The translations under genes were made by a program, and so were the position numbers. A stretch of 26,758 nt of DNA, taken from an uncultured Dermabacteraceae bacterium. GTDB taxonomy: Bacteria > Actinomycetota > Actinomycetes > Actinomycetales > Dermabacteraceae. Location: the NCBI GenBank assembly GCA_946223075.1, contig CAMILZ010000025.1, forward strand, positions 1-26,758, given 5' to 3'. The notes under the pieces are model-generated. The model saw nothing but the letters and a program-made list of their open reading frames with translations, had not been told where the DNA came from and did not search any database. Position 1 is the first letter of the stretch. Each line of letters starts with the position of its first letter. Shown in pieces: positions 15,463-24,264 of this stretch.

Positions 15463-16107
15463 CTAGTGCGTGGCACCTTCGACGGTCGCCACGTCGCGCT
15501 CGTTCTCGACGATCGCGGCGATCGCTGCGGCGAGCCCTTTCGTGATGGTCTCCGTGGAGAGCGAAGGTTGGCCGGGTTTCGCCACGGTCTGCTCGGGAAT
15601 GAAGGGCACGTGCACGAATCCGCCGCGGGCGTCGCGGGGTCCGACGGTTGCCAGGTGGTGCAGGACGCCAAACATGATGTGATTGCACACGAACGTCCCC
15701 GCGGAGTTGGAGACGGACGAGGGAATGCCCGCATCACGGATTGCCTGTGCCATCGCCTTAATCGGGAGCGTCGCGAAGTACGCGGGAGGTGCGCCTTCGA
15801 CCACGGGCTTGTCGATCGGCTGATGGCCTTCGTTGTCGGCGATGCGCGCGTCATCGATGTTGATCGCGACGCGTTCGGGCGTGATGTCGAAGCGCCCGCC
15901 TGCCTGACCTACGCACAAAACGGCGCTCGGCTGATGCTCGTCGATCGCGGCGGTCGCGACCTCGATCGCTTTGCCGAACACGGTGGGAACTTCGACTGTG
16001 ACCACCTTTTCGCCGGCGATGTCGGAAGGCAGCGCTTTCACGGCTTCAAGTGCGGGGTTGAGGCTTTCTCCGCCGAAGGGGTCGAATGCGGTGACGAGGA
16101 TAGTCAT
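15463..16107 (-). CDS. pcp: Pyroglutamyl-peptidase I
   Basis: This enzyme removes N-terminal pyroglutamate (5-oxoproline) from peptides. The 214-residue length is standard for family C15. The catalytic triad is visible: Glu 78 in R-F-D-I-T-P-E-R, Cys 141 in G-T-F-V-C-N-H and His 166 in F-V-H-V-P-F. The substrate loop D-P-F-G-G-E is also present at the N-terminus. The ATG at 16107 has GGAGG at 7 nt. It lies 14 nt after the DUF979 gene, the third gene of a likely operon with the DUF969 and DUF979 membrane proteins. The operon would import or exchange 5-oxoproline or its peptides and release the amino acid, which is inference from context. Confidence 0.95.
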   Translation of the reverse strand: MTILVTAFDPFGGESLNPALEAVKALPSDIAGEKVVTVEVPTVFGKAIEVATAAIDEHQPSAVLCVGQAGGRFDITPERVAINIDDARIADNEGHQPIDKPVVEGAPPAYFATLPIKAMAQAIRDAGIPSSVSNSAGTFVCNHIMFGVLHHLATVGPRDARGGFVHVPFIPEQTVAKPGQPSLSTETITKGLAAAIAAIVENERDVATVEGATH

Positions 16108-16121
16108 GGTGGTTCCTCCAG

Positions 16122-17051
16122 TTAGAACGCGAGCGTGTACATGAGCACGATGTGGACGACCAGGAGCGTGAGCGCCGTGGGCGCTTGCGCCTTGATGACA
16201 CCGTACTTGTCTTTCATTTCAAGCAGAACAGAGGGGACAACGTTGAAGTTTGCCGCCATGGGCGTGAGCAAAGTTCCGCAGTAGCCGGCCGTGAGGCCGA
16301 GGGCCGCGACAATCACCGGGTTCCCGCCCTGGGCGATGACGAAGGGAATGCCGATGCCCACGGTGATCACGGAGAAGGCCGCGAAGCCGTTGCCCATGAT
16401 CACGGTGAAGAGGGCCATGCCCACGCAGTAGGCGACGACGCCAATGAAGGCATTGTTTGCCGGGATCACGGTCGCGACCGTGTCGGCGATGACCGTGCCC
16501 ACGCCTGCGGCAGTGAACACTGCACCGAGCGCCGCAAGGAGCTGGGGGAGGATCCCCACGGGGCCCACGTCCATGGTGAGGCGCGCGCCATCGATGGCGA
16601 CAAACTTCGAGGGTGCCTTTGTCACGACGAGCCCGACGATGGTCGCGAGCACCGCGCCCGTGCCCACCGCGAGGTAGGTGGGCATGTCGAACTGCTGGTA
16701 GACGGTCGCGGCGATGAGTGCGAAGACCGCGAGGGAGAGTGCCGGGATGAAGACCTTGTAGCCGAGCTTCGATGCGCGCTTTTCCACGCTTTCGGGGTCC
16801 GGCTTATCGACGGCTGCGGGCTTCACGCCGCCGAAGGCGGTGATGGAGGCGAGCGCGATGACGCACAGGCCAATGACCCACGCGGGCAGCCACGGGCCCG
16901 TGATGAACGCGAACGCGAGGATGAACCAAAACGCTGCGGAAGGGATGCGGTTCTTAGAGCTGCGGTCACGCGCGCACAGCGCACCCGTGATCACGAAGAT
17001 GAGACCGACGAGGATAAAAAAGACTTCACTGAGGGCGACATCGATGCTCAT
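16122..17051 (-). CDS. DUF979 family membrane protein (5-oxoproline transporter subunit)
   Basis: This 309-residue polytopic membrane protein has about nine hydrophobic helices and matches the DUF979 family. A central loop contains a charged segment (K-P-D-P-E-S-V-E-K-R), and later helices contain the family-like G-Y-C-G-T-L-L-T-P-M-A-A-N-F-N-V-V-P motif. DUF969 and DUF979 proteins occur as pairs, usually beside pcp, and are named in current databases as subunits of a 5-oxoproline transporter; direct biochemical proof is limited. Its ATG overlaps the DUF969 stop (ATGA, 17048-17051), implying coupled translation and a roughly equal subunit ratio. The pcp gene follows 14 nt downstream. Confidence 0.88.
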   Translation of the reverse strand: MSIDVALSEVFFILVGLIFVITGALCARDRSSKNRIPSAAFWFILAFAFITGPWLPAWVIGLCVIALASITAFGGVKPAAVDKPDPESVEKRASKLGYKVFIPALSLAVFALIAATVYQQFDMPTYLAVGTGAVLATIVGLVVTKAPSKFVAIDGARLTMDVGPVGILPQLLAALGAVFTAAGVGTVIADTVATVIPANNAFIGVVAYCVGMALFTVIMGNGFAAFSVITVGIGIPFVIAQGGNPVIVAALGLTAGYCGTLLTPMAANFNVVPSVLLEMKDKYGVIKAQAPTALTLLVVHIVLMYTLAF

Positions 17052-17758
17052 GCCTTCACGCTCCCTTCACCGGAGGCGGGTGCCGACGTGGTGGTCGTCG
17101 CGCCGAGGCGTGGGTCCAGGATGTAGTTCCGGACGAGGCCGAACACGAGCGAGACGACGGCGACGGGGATCGACCAGAGTGCGACCGAAAGGGGAGTGAC
17201 CTGCGTGTAGCCCTGCTCGGCCATGGTTGCGACGATGAGCAGCACGCCTGGGGCCCCGAGGAACAGGTTTTGAGCGAAGAAGTTGCCGAAGTTATCGGCG
17301 GCTGCGGCGCCGCCCTTAATCGAGTCGCGCTGCTTTTCGGTGAGGGAGCCGAGCTTCGCCTCCGATGCGCCTTCCGCCATGGGTGAGATGAGGGGGCGAA
17401 CGAACTGCGGGTGGCCACCGAGCTGCACCGAAAAGGCGATCGCAACGGCGCGGATCAGCTGGTAGAGCGAAAGGACCGTGCCGGTCGTCGCGTTCTTGAC
17501 GGAGCCGATGAGATCCACGGCCTTCTGCTTGAGGCCGTAGCGCTCACAGATGCCCACGACGGGCAGGGTCAAGACGAAGAGGGTGGCGACGCGTTGGTCC
17601 GTGAATGACTGCCCGAGGAGGTTCAGCAATTCCAGGGGGCTGAGGCCCGCAACAAGGCCGGTGACAAGACCGGCAACGACGACAACGGCAAGCGTGTCTC
17701 GCTTGAGCACGAAGCCCACGACGATAATCACGATGCCGATGAGCTTGAGGTACTCCAT
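17048..17758 (-). CDS. DUF969 family membrane protein (5-oxoproline transporter subunit)
   Basis: This 236-residue DUF969-family protein has about six hydrophobic helices. The family-like stretch Q-L-G-G-H-P-Q-F-V-R-P-L-I-S-P-M-A-E-G-A lies mid-protein, and a later A-A-A-D-N-F-G-N-F-F-A-Q-N-L-F-L-G-A-P-G segment probably contributes to the pore. The ATG at 17758 has AAAGG 6 nt upstream. The in-frame TTG 17764 is less likely. It is the first gene of the DUF969-DUF979-pcp operon. The upstream gap (17759-17872) carries TANNNT-like words near 17790-17799 but no convincing -35, so the promoter is uncertain. No regulator gene is adjacent. Confidence 0.88.
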   Translation of the reverse strand: MEYLKLIGIVIIVVGFVLKRDTLAVVVVAGLVTGLVAGLSPLELLNLLGQSFTDQRVATLFVLTLPVVGICERYGLKQKAVDLIGSVKNATTGTVLSLYQLIRAVAIAFSVQLGGHPQFVRPLISPMAEGASEAKLGSLTEKQRDSIKGGAAAADNFGNFFAQNLFLGAPGVLLIVATMAEQGYTQVTPLSVALWSIPVAVVSLVFGLVRNYILDPRLGATTTTSAPASGEGSVKA

Positions 17759-17854
17759 GAGCAACCTTTCTCACGACTGAACAGACGGAAAGTTAGATAG
17801 ACCCCGCGAGGGTACTCCTCTCGTCTGTGTCCATATGTGAGAAGCCGCAAAGTG

Positions 17855-17869
17855 GGACGGTGCCCGTCC
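17855..17869 (-). terminator. Hairpin after xseB
   Basis: GGACGG and CCGTCC form a perfect 6-bp stem with a 3-nt loop only 3 nt beyond the xseB stop codon on the minus strand, followed by CACTTTGC. The T-run is poor, so termination may be partial and could allow read-through into the 5-oxoproline operon. Confidence 0.45.
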
Positions 17870-17872
17870 GGC

Positions 17873-18145
17873 TCAGCTCTGCTCGGAATTCTTGTTCTCG
17901 TCGTCCTTACCCTGGCGTTCGATCGCCCGCTCGAGACGCTCGCGCGCGCCGTCGAGCCATTCATCGCACCGCCGTGCGAGAAGCTCGCTGCGCTCCCACA
18001 GCGCGATCGATTCCTCGAGCCCACTCTGATTGCGCTCAAGGGTTTGCACGATCGAAAACAGCTGGTCGCGTGCCTCTTCGTAGCCGAGGTCTCGAATATC
18101 CTCGGGAAGCTGCTGAGTCTCGTCAGTGGTGTTGTCCCTGTCCAT
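17873..18145 (-). CDS. xseB: Exodeoxyribonuclease VII small subunit
   Basis: XseB coats the long helices of XseA to form exonuclease VII, which degrades single-stranded DNA. The 90-residue protein has the family core L-G-Y-E-E-A-R-D-Q-L, then L-E-R-N-Q-S-G-L-E-E-S-I-A-L-W-E-R-S-E-L-L-A, followed by a charged Glu/Arg/Lys tail; the family is usually 70-85 residues. I place the start at ATG 18145 because GAAGGGA lies 8 nt upstream. The alternative ATG at 18151 touches that site. The gene begins 21 nt after xseA, so both are made from one transcript. Confidence 0.92.
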   Translation of the reverse strand: MDRDNTTDETQQLPEDIRDLGYEEARDQLFSIVQTLERNQSGLEESIALWERSELLARRCDEWLDGARERLERAIERQGKDDENKNSEQS

Positions 18146-18166
18146 TGTCATTCCCTTCGTCTCTTG

Positions 18167-19447
18167 CTATTCCTCGCCGAGCGACGTCGCGCCTACGCGA
18201 CCGCCCGCGAGTCTGATCGATACGTGAGTACCCTCGGGTGCCTCGCTCGGATGCGTGAGCGCCGTGCCGTCCGCTCCTTGCACGACCGCGTATCCGCGCT
18301 CGAGCGTGTGAAGGGGCGAGAATGCTCGCGCCTGGTCGGCAAGTGCCTTCACGCGCTCGCGGGCGCGGTCGAGGGCGATGGCCACGGACGTGCGTGCTGA
18401 GGCGATTGCTCCGTCGATCACTGCGGCGTGGCTCTCGAGCATTGTGTGAGGCTCGGCGAAAGCGGGCCGCGCGCGAACCGCGGCGATTGCGTCCTTCTCC
18501 CGCCCGATGCGCGCCGTAAGCGCGGCGTACGCGCGCCTGCGGCCGTCTTCCAATTGCCTCCGCTCGAGCGCCATGTCGGGGACGACGGTTTTCGCGGCGT
18601 CGGTGGGGGTCGAGGCGCGATAGTCGGCAACGAGGTCGAGCAGGGGAGTGTCGACTTCGTGCCCGATGGCCGACACGATCGGCGTGCGAGCCGCCGCGGC
18701 GAGCCTCACGAGGGATTCGTCCGAGAACGGCAGCAGATCTTCAAGGGAACCACCGCCGCGGGAAATGATGATGACATCGACGTCCTCACGTGCCTCGAGT
18801 TCACGAAGTGCAGCGCTTACTTCGCCGACGGCTTTGACACCCTGGACCGCGACTTCGCGGGTCTCGAAACGCACCGCTGGCCAGCGCTTTTCAGCATTGA
18901 CGATCACGTCGCGCTCGGCGGCGGATTTGCGACCGCAGATGAGCCCGATCGTGCGGGGAAGAAACGGCAGTGGCCGCTTGCGGTCCGCGTTGAACAGGCC
19001 TTCTTTGAAAAGTTCCCGCTTCAGGTGTTCGAGGCGCTGGAGAAGGTCGCCGATCCCCACTGGCCTGATGTCGTAGGCATCGAGTTGGAGGCTGCCGCGC
19101 CGCCCCCAGAATGTGGGCTTGCATTGGACAACGACTTCGCTTCCCTGCTGGGGCTCGAGGTCGAGGCGGGCAAAGGCGCTCGCGCGCATCGAGACCGAAA
19201 AGCTCGCGTCGAGCTTGGTGTCGCGAAGCGTCATGAACACGAGAGCGCCCTTGCCGCGACTGACCTGCACGAGCTCTCCGCGAACCCACACGATGCTCAT
19301 ACGGTTCACGTAATCGCGAACCTTCTGGCTCAGGAGCCCCACGGGCCACGGGTGCTCCGCGGTCGTCTCCGCTGCCGTTGGGGGGAGCGGCGCCGAATCG
19401 CCCATATGCGCGTCCATCCTGCTTTCGCCCGTGCCTCGCTCGTCCAT
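18167..19447 (-). CDS. xseA: Exodeoxyribonuclease VII large subunit
   Basis: XseA is the catalytic subunit of exonuclease VII, a processive single-strand DNA exonuclease in repair. From ATG 19447 it has 426 residues. After an acidic linker, the OB-fold (about 50-150) shows the W-V-R-G-E-L and G-R-R-G-S-L-Q-L-D-A stretches. The catalytic domain includes I-G-L-I-C-G-R-K-S-A-A-E-R-D, the invariant I-I-S-R-G-G-G-S-L-E-D-L and A-I-G-H-E-V-D-T-P-L. A long coiled coil follows, then the C-terminal barrel G-Y-A-V-V-Q. ATG 19447 is tentative: CACAGT lies 6 nt upstream (leaderless-like), and ATG 19417 or 19405 are alternatives. xseB follows directly. Confidence 0.94.
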   Translation of the reverse strand: MDERGTGESRMDAHMGDSAPLPPTAAETTAEHPWPVGLLSQKVRDYVNRMSIVWVRGELVQVSRGKGALVFMTLRDTKLDASFSVSMRASAFARLDLEPQQGSEVVVQCKPTFWGRRGSLQLDAYDIRPVGIGDLLQRLEHLKRELFKEGLFNADRKRPLPFLPRTIGLICGRKSAAERDVIVNAEKRWPAVRFETREVAVQGVKAVGEVSAALRELEAREDVDVIIISRGGGSLEDLLPFSDESLVRLAAAARTPIVSAIGHEVDTPLLDLVADYRASTPTDAAKTVVPDMALERRQLEDGRRRAYAALTARIGREKDAIAAVRARPAFAEPHTMLESHAAVIDGAIASARTSVAIALDRARERVKALADQARAFSPLHTLERGYAVVQGADGTALTHPSEAPEGTHVSIRLAGGRVGATSLGEE

Positions 19448-19520
19448 GTCTCTACTGTGCCAGAACAGCGGCGTTTTCCGTGAGCTCCGCTCAGCGCTGT
19501 GGAAAACCACGGGCATAGTG

Positions 19521-19558
19521 AAGGCCGACGCCACCCTGTTTCGGGTAGCGCCGGCCTT
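19521..19558. terminator. Terminator after the LPXTG gene
   Basis: Arms 19521-19536 and 19543-19558 pair at 14 of 16 positions around a 6-nt loop. The plus strand then runs into TTTTGTT and the minus strand into CCTTCACT, so it works best on the plus strand but is stable in both. A smaller CCCGC/GCGGG hairpin (19569-19582) sits between it and the stop codon at 19594. Confidence 0.7.
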
Positions 19559-19593
19559 TTGTTGATCGCCCGCTTACGCGGGGCTCATGCTAA

Positions 19594-22500
19594 TCAGCGC
19601 GTGAAGCGACGCGAGCGGAGAACGGCGATGCCGCCTGCCACGAGCGCGAGGCCCGCCGCGAGAATTCCGGCCGTTTCGGCGCCCGTGCGCGGGAGACCGT
19701 GCGAAGGCCTCGAAGGCATGCCGGCGGAGGGGGCGTCGGACCTTGCCGAGCCCTTGCCGGGCTGGCCGCTGCCGGTGCCGGGCTCACTGCCCTCACCGGG
19801 TTGGCCGCTGCCGGGCTCGCTGCCCTCACCGGGGATGACCTTGCCGTCGGGGTCAACGGTCGTGCCGTCGCCCTCGCCACACTCGGCATTCGTCACCGAA
19901 GCGTTGCGCACCTCGCTGTAGTGCTTCGCACCGTACGGATCGGTCGTGAGCGTGTACCACGAGAAGTCACCTTCGGGAAGGTCACTCGCGGGGACGTTCA
20001 CGGTGTCGCCCGAAGCAACGTTCTTGTGCACGCCGAATTCCTTCGTGGTGAGCACATCGATGCGAGCATCGCTCGTCGTGAGCGTTTTCTGCTCCGGCTT
20101 GATCCCGAGAGTGCTGTAGGGCACCTCAAAGTGCTGGACGCTGCCCTCTGCCTCTTCGAACATCGGGTCATCGGAGTCGTAGTCCTTGAGTGAAGGCGAG
20201 TAGGTGCGGATGATCATCCGACCCTTCTGGTTATCGAAGTGCATGAGTCGCAGGTAACCGAGGCCGCCTTCGGGAAGGCCCTGGTAGTCGAACAGCATCT
20301 GGGTCACCTTGCGACCCTTGATGCCGTCGCCGTTGTCGTCGAACTCGTCGTAGCGTGTGTGAGCGTCGTGGTAGTGACCGCTCATCACGAAGCGCACGTT
20401 CGGGTTGGTCGCGACAACCTCGTCCTGGATTCGCTGCGGGATCGGGCCGAGACCACCGGTTGTGAGCATGTACTCGTGCAGCTCGATGAAGGCGATGCGC
20501 TCGGGGTACTGAGCGAGCACGTCGTTCATCCACTTGATTTCCTCGTCGGCCGGGCCCCAACCCATGTAGACCATGATGTAGTCCTGGCCGCCGGCGCTTA
20601 CGAGGTCGTAGTGGCCGCGGTTGTCCTTGTAGCTACCGCCGTACCACGGGTTGTTCTCGAATCGATCCTCACCGAAGTACTTGCTGTACTTCGAGTAGTC
20701 GCCCTTCTGGTGGTAAACGTCGTGGTTACCCGCGAGAACACCGTAGGGGAGCTTCGCGTCGTCGAGGGTCTTGTAGGTCTCGTCGGCGCGGACCCAGCCC
20801 TCGTCGTTCGGGAACTTGTCGACGATGTCACCCGTGTGGAAGAGGTACTGGAGGTTCATCTTCTCGCGCACGCGCAGCAGGTAGTCGTGGATCGCGAGCT
20901 GATGCTTGTAGATCTTCGGGTCATCGTTGTAGTACTGAGTGTCGGTCTCCCACGCGAACGTGTAGTCGTACTCCGAACGCGGGGTGTCGTCGGCGTGTTC
21001 GCCAACCTCGTCACCCGAGCGATCCGAGAGGTTCGCGCCGGCGTAGCCGATGCCCTGCTGCACAATGGCCTTGATCTCGCCGTCAACGTTGTGGCTCTTG
21101 AGCGGAACCATCGCTTCGAGCTTGGCCTCGCCGGAATCGGCATTCGTCAGGGCGTGAGCGACCTCTTCCCAGCCGTTCGTTTCGGTGTTCCACACGAGCA
21201 TGCGCACGCGCTGGCCCTTGTTGGAAACGCCGCTCCAGCTCACGCGCACCTCTGAGTTCTCATCAGCGCCCTTGGGAACGGCGGTAGCAAACTCGTGGAA
21301 GGGAAGCGAATCAGAAGCGGTGGTCGTGTCGCCAGCGTTGAGGGCATCTCCCTCGCGGGTGGCCTGGTTTGCATCGTGAACGCTGCCGGCGGTGCCCGTA
21401 ACGGTGCCTTCGCGCAGCGAAGTCGTGTAACCCTCGCGGAAGGACACCGTGAGGTTGTCCTCGCTCGGGTCGGTCGCGGTCGCCGAAACCGAATCGTCCA
21501 CACACACGTTGAGACCGGAACCGCTCTCCGGAGCGAGGGAGGCCGACGGCTGCTCGACGGGGGTCGTGAACTTAATTTCCTTGGTCGCTTCGTTGCCGAG
21601 CTTGTCGGTCGAGACGATCGTGAGGGTGTGCTCGCCAGCGGGGAGAGTGAGGCTCGAAAGCTTCGCCCCGTTTTCGATGGGCTCGCCATCGAAGGTCGCG
21701 GTCGTGCTCGCGACACCTGAGCCGGCATCGGTGGCCTCGAAGTCCGCGACGAACTCGCCGCGCTGCTCGGAGCCGTTCCCAATCGAAGAAGTAATCGTCG
21801 GAGCAGTGTTGTCGACGATCACGGTCCGCTCAACGGTGTCACCTGCAGCGTTCTTACCGAGAACCTTGTGTTCGCCGTCAGCGACCTTCGTGGTGTCCCA
21901 CTGGTAGGCGTTTGCGGTGTAGGCGTCGCCAGGAATCGCAAACTTCGCGTTGAGAATTTCGACCTTGCCCGTCGAGTCACCCATGTTGATGATGTTCTCA
22001 GCGTCGCTCGCTTTCACGAACTTGCCGTTCTCCTGGGTGTAATCGGCCGGGCGCAGGGTACGGCCGTCGGGGAGAACGAGGCGAGCGTTGCGAACGTTGA
22101 AGTCGTCGTTGTTCTCGTTCGGGTCGATTCCCGGCTTAGCCTTCGTGCCTGCGGCAACGTCAACCTGAAGTTCTTCGCCCTTGTTGACGTGCTCGAGCGG
22201 GACCGGGCTCGAGACCGTCACCCACTTCTCGTAGAAGCCCTGGTCGAAGATCGTGAGCACTTCGCCGTTCACGAGCACACCGTTGCGGAAGAACGCGTCG
22301 GTCTGCGTGGCGTCGATGGCGAAGACGGGCTCCTTCTCGAGCGAAGGAATATCCGCGTTGACCTCGGTCCCGTCAACGGCAAGCGTGCGGGTGTCGTTCT
22401 CGTTATCGCTCGAAACCGAGAGGCGGGTCGTGCCGCTCACGTACTGCTTCTCGGAGACGTTGAGGCGAACCGGGCCTTGCTCGGTTCCTTCGACCTCAAC

Positions 22501-24147
22501 GCGAGTCAGCGGAATGGTGGCGATGTTGGTGCCGTCGGAGGCCTCAACCGAGTACTCGAAATACTTCTTCCCCGTGAGGTCAGCCTGGGGGATCGTGAGG
22601 GTGAAGGTGCCGTCCTCGTTTGCGAGGAGGTCCTTGACCATCGGCTTGTCGTCGGTGTTCGACTGGAGGGAGACGGTGAGGCGACGAACCTGGACGTTAT
22701 CGGTCGCCTTGATCGTGATCTGGGCGTCCTTTGTCGGGTCGAGGGACTTTGCGGTCTGATCCACCAGAGCTGGCTTTTCGGTGTCCTCGTTGAGCTTCAC
22801 GAGCTTCGAGGGAACCTTCGCGGGTGCCGCCTGACCCGGCGTCGCTTTCGAGATCTCTCCGATCTCGCTCACCTGGAAGTTCTCGGGATTGACCGCGTAG
22901 TGGATGCCCTGATTCGCCTGGGTGTCGTCGAGGCCGTCCTCGTTGTAGAAAACCCGGTTGACGGTTTTACCCGTGCGGGTCTGAATCTCCATGCCGCGAA
23001 GCGAGCCGTTGGCCATGCCGCCCACGTGGGACTCGACAATGGTGAGGCTATTTGCGTCAACACCGTAGTGCTTGGCGAAGTCGTCGACGGTCTTGTCGTC
23101 GTTGTGGCCGTTCTTGATCCACACGATGACCGTGCCGCCGGGCTCGACGACCTTATCGGCAGGTTTCATGGGCCACACGGCCTGGTTGCCCATCTTGCGG
23201 CCCGCACCGGGGTATTGATAGGCGACCTGGTAGTCAGCGAGGCTGATCGGCTTGGTGGTCGGATTGTAAATTTCAATGAATTCGTAGCCGTCGCCCTCGC
23301 CGGTGTTGGTGGAATCGGGAACGAGCTCGGTAATGAGGAGCTGGCCGACGGTCGTATCGGCTGCCGGGCCGGGGACGTCTTCGGTAGGGGCGGGGTCAGC
23401 TGGCTCCTCGGGCTGAGGCTCTGCACCGCGGTTCTCGAGCTGTTTCGGGTCGACCTTGCCTGCGGTGGGAGCAGCCGGGCCTTCGAGAACCTCGAGACTC
23501 TTCACGCTCGAATCGGCAGGGGTGCGGAACTGTGTGGACTTGCCCTCAGCGACCGAGCCTTTCGGGTAGAACGAGCGCGAGACTTCGGCGCCGTTCGAGT
23601 CGAGAACGCGAATGCCGCGGTTGCCGCCGTTCGCCATACCCGCCTGGCCGGTGATGCGCTCGACGCGCGCGTTTGGGTCCATGCCCCACTGAGTGCGGAA
23701 CTCTTCGACGGTATGCGCGGCCGAATCGACCTTGCCGTCATCGCTCGTGTAGCTCAGCCACAGGGTCACGGTCTCCCCGGCGGCCAGTTCGATCGGCTTC
23801 TCGGATGCGAGGGCGACGTCTTTTGCGGTGTTAGTGCTGTCTTCGTAGATGTAGGCGAGCGAGTAGCCGCCCTCACCGATCGTGAGAGGTTTGTCGGTCG
23901 TGTTCGTGACCTCGACGAATTCGTAGTGGTCATCGCCCGCGTTGTTCGGTGCGATCTCGGTGACGATGAGCGGCCAGGTGCTCGCGGGAGCTGCCTGGGC
24001 GGCGTTCATCGTTGAGGGGGCAATGCCGGCGGGGATGATTGCGGGGCTCGCGACAAGGGTCAAGCCGAGCGCCGCTGCGGCGAGGGATTTGGAGTAGATG
24101 GCGGGAGTGCGGCGCGTGCCGCGCGACTGAGGAGTCATACCCTTCAC
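19594..24147 (-). CDS. LPXTG-anchored protein: lamin-tail domains plus metallophosphoesterase
   Basis: This 1517-residue secreted surface protein begins with a Sec signal peptide (cleavage near A-Q-A, residues about 50-54). Two lamin-tail-type domains follow (about 58-220 and 268-420), each containing I-T-E and Y-E-F-V/I-E-V/I-Y-N and a G-G/A-M-A-N-G motif. Ig-like segments (about 470-900, D-N-T-A-P and A-T-D motifs) precede a metallophosphoesterase with D-T-Q (1069), H-T-G-D-I-V-D (1104), G-N-H-D (1140), a lone H and G-H-Y-H (1257). The end is a Gly/Pro/Ser linker, L-P-R-T-G (1485-1489), a hydrophobic helix and a basic tail. Sortase should link it to peptidoglycan. It may be an extracellular phosphodiesterase or nuclease that binds nucleic acid or envelope ligands, which is inference. 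GTG 24147 and ATG 24138 are both possible starts. Confidence 0.9.
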   Translation of the reverse strand: MKGMTPQSRGTRRTPAIYSKSLAAAALGLTLVASPAIIPAGIAPSTMNAAQAAPASTWPLIVTEIAPNNAGDDHYEFVEVTNTTDKPLTIGEGGYSLAYIYEDSTNTAKDVALASEKPIELAAGETVTLWLSYTSDDGKVDSAAHTVEEFRTQWGMDPNARVERITGQAGMANGGNRGIRVLDSNGAEVSRSFYPKGSVAEGKSTQFRTPADSSVKSLEVLEGPAAPTAGKVDPKQLENRGAEPQPEEPADPAPTEDVPGPAADTTVGQLLITELVPDSTNTGEGDGYEFIEIYNPTTKPISLADYQVAYQYPGAGRKMGNQAVWPMKPADKVVEPGGTVIVWIKNGHNDDKTVDDFAKHYGVDANSLTIVESHVGGMANGSLRGMEIQTRTGKTVNRVFYNEDGLDDTQANQGIHYAVNPENFQVSEIGEISKATPGQAAPAKVPSKLVKLNEDTEKPALVDQTAKSLDPTKDAQITIKATDNVQVRRLTVSLQSNTDDKPMVKDLLANEDGTFTLTIPQADLTGKKYFEYSVEASDGTNIATIPLTRVEVEGTEQGPVRLNVSEKQYVSGTTRLSVSSDNENDTRTLAVDGTEVNADIPSLEKEPVFAIDATQTDAFFRNGVLVNGEVLTIFDQGFYEKWVTVSSPVPLEHVNKGEELQVDVAAGTKAKPGIDPNENNDDFNVRNARLVLPDGRTLRPADYTQENGKFVKASDAENIINMGDSTGKVEILNAKFAIPGDAYTANAYQWDTTKVADGEHKVLGKNAAGDTVERTVIVDNTAPTITSSIGNGSEQRGEFVADFEATDAGSGVASTTATFDGEPIENGAKLSSLTLPAGEHTLTIVSTDKLGNEATKEIKFTTPVEQPSASLAPESGSGLNVCVDDSVSATATDPSEDNLTVSFREGYTTSLREGTVTGTAGSVHDANQATREGDALNAGDTTTASDSLPFHEFATAVPKGADENSEVRVSWSGVSNKGQRVRMLVWNTETNGWEEVAHALTNADSGEAKLEAMVPLKSHNVDGEIKAIVQQGIGYAGANLSDRSGDEVGEHADDTPRSEYDYTFAWETDTQYYNDDPKIYKHQLAIHDYLLRVREKMNLQYLFHTGDIVDKFPNDEGWVRADETYKTLDDAKLPYGVLAGNHDVYHQKGDYSKYSKYFGEDRFENNPWYGGSYKDNRGHYDLVSAGGQDYIMVYMGWGPADEEIKWMNDVLAQYPERIAFIELHEYMLTTGGLGPIPQRIQDEVVATNPNVRFVMSGHYHDAHTRYDEFDDNGDGIKGRKVTQMLFDYQGLPEGGLGYLRLMHFDNQKGRMIIRTYSPSLKDYDSDDPMFEEAEGSVQHFEVPYSTLGIKPEQKTLTTSDARIDVLTTKEFGVHKNVASGDTVNVPASDLPEGDFSWYTLTTDPYGAKHYSEVRNASVTNAECGEGDGTTVDPDGKVIPGEGSEPGSGQPGEGSEPGTGSGQPGKGSARSDAPSAGMPSRPSHGLPRTGAETAGILAAGLALVAGGIAVLRSRRFTR
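19748..19836 (-). repeat. Gly/Pro/Ser/Glu linker repeats before the sorting signal
   Basis: Near-identical DNA units encode P-G-E-G-S-E-P-G followed by S-G-Q or T-G-S-G-Q, two to three times. Such wall-spanning linkers vary in copy number by slippage between strains. Confidence 0.7.
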
Positions 24148-24264
24148 TTTCGCTAAGTGCCTGTTGGGAATTTGCGGGAAGCGCCCTCCAAATTGCTCCG
24201 GAACATTAACAAATCAGTAAAGCAACGGTTGTTATTTGCTGTACTCGCCATGTACGAGTGGAAA

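Noticed and set aside
16152..17126. Plus-strand open frame opposite the DUF979 gene
   Set aside because: Charged antisense shadow of a polytopic membrane protein.
18428..19483. Plus-strand open frame opposite xseA
   Set aside because: Antisense to conserved exonuclease VII motifs; no independent evidence.
21868..24015. Plus-strand open frame of 715 codons opposite the LPXTG gene
   Set aside because: It is the complement of a well-supported secreted protein; the low-complexity Val/Leu/Asp/Arg composition shows no domain, signal or start site.
24223..24264. Hairpin with ACTCG/CGAGT arms as an rmuC terminator
   Set aside because: Only 5 bp with a 7-nt loop and no T-run; too weak to call.
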